Positions 58,272 through 64,000 of a stretch of DNA of 64,000 nucleotides are shown piece after piece (within the stretch, counting starts at the first letter, position 1; each line of letters begins with the position of its first letter). The position numbers were made by a program, and so were the translations under genes. Source of the stretch: Allium sativum (taxonomy: Eukaryota; Streptophyta; Magnoliopsida; Asparagales; Amaryllidaceae); NCBI GenBank assembly GCA_030737875.1, contig CM060911.1:110588625-110652624 (forward strand). Direction: 5' to 3'. The notes under the pieces are model-generated. The model was not told where the DNA came from, ran no database searches, and worked only from the letters and a program-made list of their open reading frames with translations.

Positions 58272-59352
58272 ATTTGGGGTTGGAATATTCCTTAGCATAT
58301 TCTATTTTTATTTTCATATTCCATTTCTAGTTCACTTCATTATTCTAAAAATTCCTGTGATCATATACGATACCCAAAAATCACGAAAACTGGCATGCAG
58401 CTAAAGTTCGACATTACGGTCCCAACGAAACTAGTTTCGTTGAATTACGACTCCGTTCGCTCACACAGCGTATTTTTAAAGGTCAATTTATCGACTGTTT
58501 TTCACCTTAAAACCTCGTACGTCCATATACTGATTTCAAAAATCATGGAAATTGATATCTAATAATAATTTAACACTGCGGATCCAACAAAATTAGTTTC
58601 ATCAAATTCTGAGGTCGTTTGCAAAACTGGCTTTTTTTAAAGCCCTAAATAACCCTTTTAAATATATAAATATATTTAAAAATAATTAAATTTAATATTT
58701 ATAATTAAATATTATCATATATATTCACAACAGAATATCATACAACTCTAGAATATTCCTATATGAATTTCTAACTTGATATTTCAAATCCCGATTAAAT
58801 CGATATTCGATTTATAATGAAATTCCTTTATATATATATCGTTATAAATTATAAAGGAATTCCACGACGAATTTTATAAAATTTGATTTGGACATAAATC
58901 AAAATCTACACGACGAAATCCCGATTTTTCTCTTCCACTAGAAAAATATACTTCACCAGCTCCTAACGTTTCTTGTTTCATAGAAATCCGATTTAAAACG
59001 GCTTATGTATATTCAATTGAAGTTCGAATTGCCAAATTACGAACTACAGCGCCATTTCAAGCTCGATTTTAATTATAATATAATTATACGTTCAAACTGT
59101 CGTTATCTAAATATATTCGTTAATCTAATTCAATACTAAACTGAATTATATATATTTCGAATTTGCCCAATTCACACCATATCGCCATTTCAGCCAATTC
59201 TGATTATTTCAGAATTAAATATATTATTTAATTTATTATTTTAATTAAATATTCATCGTTATTTGATTCAAGGACCATTAAATCCTTATAATTCCCTTTT
59301 AAATAATTAAATTAATTAATTATTATATCGCTGAAAAATGCGGGTCATTACA

Positions 59353-59651
59353 ATCAGAACCGCTCAGATTAAAAAGACACGTCATCATGGAACTCTCTAG
59401 AACTCTGTAGATCTGGCTCGGCCTGGGCGCACTTTCCAGGTGCGCCAGTGCAATTTTGTTCTGGCGCACTTCACAAGTGCGCCAGTTATTCTGGCCCATT
59501 TCCTGATTGTTCTGCCCAACTCTGACTCTCTCTCAAGCAGAATTCCGAGACGAACGCAATGGCGTAACCTGTTTCACTTAATTCTTATTTTAAAAATCAA
59601 TTATTCTTTAATTATCTCTTATGTCACATTTTAAAATTACGGTTTGTTACA
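59353..59651 (-). mobile_element. LTR of chromovirus E, first 300 bp
   Basis: Starts on the minus strand at 59651 with TGTAACAAACCG after a polypurine tract, and is cut at 59353 by LARD C. It contains two adjacent hairpins (59425-59485). It continues at 46176. Confidence 0.8.
59425..59485. promoter_or_regulatory. Twin GC-rich hairpins in the U3 of LTR E
   Basis: The second hairpin (59461-59485) has perfect 11-bp arms CTGGCGCACTT and AAGTGCGCCAG around CAC. The first (59425-59446) has GGCGCAC/GTGCGCC-type arms. GGCGCAC thus occurs four times in alternating orientation. A regulatory role is inferred from position only. Confidence 0.55.
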
Positions 59652-59668
59652 TTCCCCCCTACTTAAAG
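59652..59668 (-). other. Polypurine tract of element E
   Basis: On the minus strand AAGTAGGGGGGAA directly before the TGTAAC start of the LTR. Confidence 0.85.
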
Positions 59669-60236
59669 GATTTCATCCCTGAAATCTTGAAGCTGAAAGG
59701 AATGTATGTCCTACCATCCATCATCCATCTACTCATCCATCAATCACGGGCGTCCATTGTCCTTAAAAAAATTCTAATGCTTTCATGAACATATGCAAAG
59801 TGTATGTATATGTCCTTATCCTAATGCAAAATCAGGCGGTCTACTAATTCAATTGACCTCCTTAATGCAAAATATGATAGTGCCATGCATCCATTATGTA
59901 TGCAAAAGAATCCTAATGATACATATCATTTCTATATGAGTGCACAACCATTCATCCAAATGCAACATCCATATGATAACACATTCAATATACATCCATT
60001 AATTTAAATATGCACACACACCTATATGCAATATGAAAGTGATGTCTAATGTGTGTGTAAATGCATCCACGAGAAACCACTAGCAAACACTTACATCCAC
60101 TTGCATCCACCAAACATAACATGTCTCAAACACATGTTTACAACCATAGGATTTTCTACCTAACGATCGAAGATATAATGAGAGGATACACCAAACGATA
60201 GAACAAGTATAAACAAAGTGGTAGAAAAAGGAGAAG
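59669..60236 (-). other. Non-coding stretch of E between pol and polypurine tract
   Basis: Rich in ATGCAAA, CATCCAT and CATATG words (about 59780-60120); no protein domain seen. Chromoviruses commonly have a short 3' untranslated stretch here. Confidence 0.5.
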
Positions 60237-61170
60237 TTAAGAACATACCCTAAAAAAGGAAAGGGTACGACGCACGTATCTTGTCTTCCATTTCCCAAGT
60301 CGCGACTCCTTGATCATCTCCCCATTGGACTTTAACCAACTGGACCTCTCGGTTGCGTAATTTCTTGACCTTTTATCCAAGGATTCATGTAGGAACTCGT
60401 CTAATTGTGGCATCTCGCTCAATTTCCACTTCTCTAAGCATGCTCGGCTCTAATATTTCCGCAGTATCGTGTAAACACTTCCTCAAATGCGACACGTGAA
60501 ATACGTCATGAACACCACTAAGCTTCGCAGGAAACTTCACTCTGTAGGCCATCTGTCCAATTCTTTCCGTAATGGGGAATGGCCCCACAAACCTTGGTGC
60601 AAATTTCCCTGTAGATCCAAAACAAACTACATTCCTCGATGGTGATACTTTAATTAAAATTGTGTCTCCAACATCGAATTCAAGATCGGTTCATTTCTTA
60701 TCAGTGTATGACTTTTGTCTGTCTTGTGCCGTCTTCATGTGTCTTCGAATCAAGTCTATCATCTCCGAAGTTTCCCTAACCATCTCGGGCCCAAGCAAAA
60801 TCTTATCCGTAGATTCCCACCAACAAGTCAGTGATCAATAAGGTCGTCAATATAGAGCTTCAAAAGGTGCCATGCCAATACTAGTCTGATAGCTATTGTT
60901 GTAGGCGAACTCTACTAATGGAAGGTGTTCCTCCTATGTTCCTCCAAAGTCCAAGATGCATAATCTCAAAAGATCTTCTAAATACGATTCACTCTTTCTG
61001 TTTGGTCGTCCGTCTGAGGGTGATAAGCAGTGCTCTAACACAACTGCGTTCCAACCTCCTCTTGCAAGCTCTTCCAAAACTCACTAGTGAAAATGGGATC
61101 TCGATCGCTCACAATACTAGAAGGTATGCCATGTAGACGAACTATCTCTCGGAGATAAACAGATGATAAG
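60237..61170 (-). pseudogene. Integrase core and chromodomain of chromovirus E, broken
   Basis: Minus strand. From 61140 downwards it shows [21 protein letters not shown] (second catalytic Asp), then past stops the QTERVNR-type Glu region (about 60990-61010), an AYNNS-like segment, the GPFPITERIGQMAYRV motif (about 60545-60590), HDVFHVSHLRK, and a chromodomain (VKVQWGDD to TWEMEDKIR, about 60240-60340) in a shifted frame. Several stops and frameshifts make it non-functional. The upstream part (first catalytic Asp, RNase H and beyond) lies beyond the F insertion at 61171, outside the window. Domain order and the chromodomain make E a chromovirus related to G. Confidence 0.87.
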
Positions 61171-61984
61171 TGTAATAGCCTGGAAAATACGAGCCAATTT
61201 AAAAATTTTAAATTGGTGATTTCACAGGAATTCGAACGATTGAAATTGAATATTTCAATAAAATAGTGAATTAGAAATAGTGAGTCAGTTTGAAATTTTG
61301 AATCCCAACTTTGACTGACTGTGCAGGGTGGAAAATATAACGGATTTTGGCGAAACCAAAAATATTTAAATCTGTTAGTCAATACCTTTCTAACAAATCT
61401 TAAAAATCGAAGTTTCATAATGGGAATCAAAAGTTATGGCCGAATGAATTTTCAGAATGGTCGCCATATAGAATATATAGCCCTGGAAAATTGATATTTT
61501 GCATACGACCTCGGAATTCGACGAAACCACTTTTGTTGGGTCCGGGATGTCAAACTATTGCTAGGTTACAAATTTCATAATTTTTGAAGCTAGTATGTGA
61601 GCGTAGCAAAAGAAAATGTGTTTGGTCAATTTCTGTTAAATTGGATCGACCAGAAAATGGCCATTTTTCAAACGACCTCAGAATTAGACGAAACTAGTTT
61701 TGTTGGGACCGTAGCGTCAAAACATAGCTAGATTTATTTTTCTGGAATTTTTCGAATCAGTTTGTGGCCCTGGCAAATTGAAATGTACGTTCAGAGTTAA
61801 AAATTAAATGTTTTATATTTTAATTTGAAGAATAACTGACTGTAACAGACGAATTGGCCAATGAAACATATCCCATTGTGTCCGGAATGGGGGTATTTAG
61901 CTAGGGGCGACAGTCGTTGGGTTTAAAAAGGAGTTCGTTTGAGAAAACACTATTTAAAAATTTAATATAGTCCTCGGCCAATCA

Positions 61985-62365
61985 GAATTCTCCATTCATA
62001 ATTATAAAAAAAAGAGAAAAAACCCTCGAACGAACGGCGACCCGAGCTCCAAACCTTCCAGCCCCGATCGCCGCCGCTACCGCCACCTACAGCCTTCGCC
62101 ACCGCCACCCCTCGACGCGCCTCCGTCCCCTCTTCAAATCCGACCAACTTCCTCCACCCCTCGTCGCCTGTGCCGCCCGAATCGAAGCTCCAAAGTTCCG
62201 ACCTTCCCAGCACCGCCGCCGCCGATCCTGACCACCGAACGCCACCAAACCACCACCGACAGGAAGCCCTCTCTTCCCTCTTCCACGTCCAACCCGCCGA
62301 TCATCCCCTCGTGCCCCGATTCTCGCGAAAACCGTAAACCTAGTTTTGAACCTTCGTGAAAGGTG
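61985..62365 (+). other. GC-rich leader of LTR F ending at a splice-donor-like site
   Basis: C/T-rich with many CpG, resembling a plant first exon. It ends with AAAGGTGAGT, a strong donor match at 62362/62363, followed by T-rich sequence. Plus-strand translation is Pro/Ala/Ser-rich without a domain; the minus-strand frames (62213-61962, 62398-62087) are judged spurious. Confidence 0.5.
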
Positions 62366-62716
62366 AGTTTTTTTTATCTTTAAACTTTGAAAAATCATAT
62401 CTTTTTAGTGTGTTGACGAAATTCGATGAAACAGGAAACATCGGGACCGTAAGGAAGCTCTCTACCCAATAGAAGAAGCCGCGGATTTTTCTGACATCGT
62501 ATCGATTTTTAGCACGCCGAAAACCAATGTGAGAAATCTAAATTAACGTGAAATTGAATGGAAAATGTCGTGTATAATTTATATTAGCGAAATATAAATT
62601 ACATACGTATCGTATACCACATGTACATGCGTAGTGTAAGCTATATAAGCGAAGTATGAATTTTACATGCATAGAATAATTGATATATGTGTTTAAATGC
62701 AAGTGAAATATTGCAA

Positions 62717-62737
62717 TTATATATATATATATATATA
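62717..62737. repeat. AT microsatellite
   Basis: An AT run just before the CCCCTCGTCCAC hairpin block of LTR F. Confidence 0.75.
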
Positions 62738-63179
62738 CTCCCCTCGTCCACAAACCATGGACGATATTTATTGTTGTGAATTGGTGTGAAATATTGGATG
62801 GAAAATACGAAGGGTTTAATAATTGTTTGTGGTTGGCATTGTTTGGTTGTGGTTGAAAAATACCCATTGGTGATTGAAATGAATTGGAAATATTTGTGGA
62901 AATAAAAATAAACATGCCGCCTGCGTGCGAATTAGATGCATGAATCCCCATTGTCAAAAACCGCGAGGTTTTAAGGTAGAGCGAGGAGCCGTACTAGGGA
63001 CGGTGCCGGTTTTAACTACCCTGCCGTTATGCTGCCGAAATTTTGAATAATCTTTGTGTGTTAGAATTATTTTCATATGTTGAAATTATTTTCATGGGTT
63101 GAAATTAAAGCCATATGTTGAAACTATATCCATGTGTGGAAATGTTTGTGTGTTGAAAAGTGACGTGTGAAAATTAAAT

Positions 63180-63600
63180 TCATTTATGAATGAATGAAGT
63201 GTTCTAACAATAAAAATCACATTTTTATATATATATGAAGTATGAAAAATATTCGCCTTATATAAATAGTTTCAACAATAAAAATCCCATCTTTCTAATA
63301 TGAACAACATAAATAAAATGTCCATGTGTGGAAATGCTCATTTGTTGAGAAGTGTGTGTAGTGAAAAAGTTCATGTGTTGAATAAAAAGATCGAACAATA
63401 AAAATTACATTTTTGTTGAGGCTATGAAGTGTTGAAAACATCCATTTGTCGAATAAATATTTTGAACGATAAAAATATCATTTTTATCATATTTGTGATA
63501 TGCTAAAGATATGCGGACGTTGAAATAAATATTTGTGAAAGAAATGTTATTTTTAACATGCATAGGAACTAAATAAAATAGTCATGTGTTGAAATATATT
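63180..63600 (+). repeat. Dispersed ATAAAAAT...ATTTTTAT repeats in LTR F
   Basis: About seven diverged units with AATAAAAATCACATTTTTAT or ACATTTTTAT cores, each preceded by CATGTGTTGAA- or GAACAATAAAAA-like words. A weaker version of the arrays in LTRs B and G at the same relative position. Confidence 0.6.
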
Positions 63601-63875
63601 TTTGGTTCGCCAAAATTATCATCTTGGAAATGTGAAGTGTTAAAAATAGCCACTTGTTCAAATAAATGTGCATGAGTTGAAATATACATTAATTAGCTAA
63701 TGATATGATTTTAGCCTATGCATGCAACATTAGAATGAATGGTGTTTTTAACCCAAAGTAAATCAAATATGAAATTGAATGGAAAATGATAAGTGATAGA
63801 AATTATGTATATGTACATGCATATCTATTGAACAGGTTAAAGCAAAGGGGCTAGAGAAGAGAAATAAAATTTTGT

Positions 63876-64000
63876 GCCCGACAAATAGGTACACATTTAC
63901 TGCTTTGTTTGGGTGATGATTTTATGAGCCTGTTGGCTAGCCGCTTGGCTTTTTCTTTTTCTTTTTGATATGAGACGCCCGTGTGGCTATTTGGGAATTT
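63876..64000 (+). mobile_element. Start of a LARD internal 3' block at the window edge
   Basis: GTGCCCGACAAATAGGTACA and a GGCTAGCCGCTTGGCTTTTT stretch match, in the opposite orientation, the internal domains near 5925-5995, 15735-15815 and 52347-52430. A polypurine tract and LTR would be expected beyond the edge. The junction with LTR F near 63830 is unclear. Confidence 0.6.

Larger units (their letters stand above)
46177..59352 (-). mobile_element. Complete LARD-type retrotransposon C (13.2 kb, non-coding)
   Basis: Two long LTRs (46177-52059 and 53370-59352) in the same orientation around a 1310-bp interior with a primer site at one end and a polypurine tract at the other. Flanks are ATCTG (46172-46176) and ATCAG (59353-59357), a target duplication with one mismatch. 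The LTRs differ at about nine positions in the first 155 bp compared by eye. No gag or pol is present, so proteins must come from another element. This fits the large-retrotransposon-derivative (LARD) class, with LTRs making up about 90% of its length. Confidence 0.9.
53370..59352 (-). mobile_element. 5' LTR of LARD C
   Basis: TGTAATGACCCGC at 59352 to GGTCACTATA at 53370, 5983 bp, collinear with 46177-52059. It keeps the same TATA box (58260-58271), arrays (55330-56470), hairpins and leader. The terminal CA reads TA at the interior end, a later mutation. Confidence 0.9.
61171..63830 (+). mobile_element. LTR F, plus strand, related to LTR G, inserted in the integrase of E
   Basis: Starts TGTAATAGCCTGG inside the integrase core of E. 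It has the triple U3 motif (61330-61745), a GTCCGGAATGGGGGTATTTAG block (61878-61900) as in G, a GC-rich leader (61985-62362) ending at AAAG/GTGAGT, a partial hairpin block (62740-62768), a CTGCCGTTATGCTGCCGAAA block (63020-63040) and an ATAAAAAT/ATTTTTAT array (63200-63560). Its end is not seen. The 5 bp before it, ATAAG (61166-61170), should recur at the far side outside the window. Confidence 0.8.

Noticed and set aside
61035..61430. 131-codon minus-strand frame containing integrase residues
   Set aside because: It is a chimera across the LTR F boundary at 61171; only the part below 61171 is integrase.
61962..62398. Minus-strand Gly/Arg-rich frames in LTR F
   Set aside because: They are the reverse of a C-rich leader; codon content follows the base composition and no domain is present.
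1..64000. tRNA, rRNA or intact host protein-coding genes
   Set aside because: I looked for conserved tRNA boxes, rRNA words and exon-like coding blocks and saw none outside the transposons. A dedicated search (tRNAscan-SE, Infernal, protein alignment) could still find something short.

Overview
The window is repeat-dense plant nuclear DNA: AT-rich, with Ty3/gypsy chromovirus pol fragments, very long LTRs, a CACTA transposon and a captured exon of a plant-type mitochondrial chaperonin gene. I found no intact host gene. A flowering plant, probably a eudicot, fits best; I cannot name the species. Nearly every base lies in nested LTR retroelements, as in pericentromeric or other old heterochromatin.

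Layout. Bases 1-5441 are part of a giant LTR (family B, minus strand, running off the left edge). It sits in a scrambled block of minus-strand long-LTR-element pieces (5442-10214). From 10215 to 40968 lies an old minus-strand element, family A. It has one LTR at 10252-15482, an internal domain of about 1.4 kb with no recognisable gag or pol (15483-16640 and 31843-32066), and a second LTR at 32067-40968. Its internal domain is split by a plus-strand chromovirus, G (16641-31842, target duplication TATAT). The reverse transcriptase of G is in turn split by a 6.7-kb solo LTR of family B (17164-23869, target duplication GGTCC). The right-hand A LTR is split by a 2.9-kb CACTA element (32561-35448, target duplication GTC) carrying a chaperonin CPN60 exon. 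After about 0.8 kb of unassigned AT-rich DNA comes a partial plus-strand LTR, D (41749-43903). Next is a minus-strand chromovirus, E (43904 to beyond 61170). Its LTR is split by a complete LARD-type element, C (46177-59352: two 5.9-6.0-kb LTRs around a 1.3-kb non-coding interior). The integrase of E is split by a plus-strand LTR, F (from 61171), related to G. The last 120 bases match the internal 3' region of the LARDs.

How the parts relate. A, C and G share LTR ends (TGTAAY..CA), a polypurine tract of the AAGTGGGRGA type, and, where preserved, an initiator-Met-tRNA primer site. A and C appear to lack coding capacity, so G/E-type chromoviruses are the obvious candidates for supplying their proteins in trans; this is inference. 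The LTR families have diverged strongly but keep the same order of modules: start motif, a repeated U3 motif, TATA box, GC-richer leader, a hairpin block, an array of short repeats or palindromes, paired hairpins, and a GTGCCC/GGGCA stem-loop near the end. This shared modular design, with the primer-site hairpin and leader palindromes, is the most unusual feature of the window. Boundaries were found by eye, so they are most reliable where target duplications are given.
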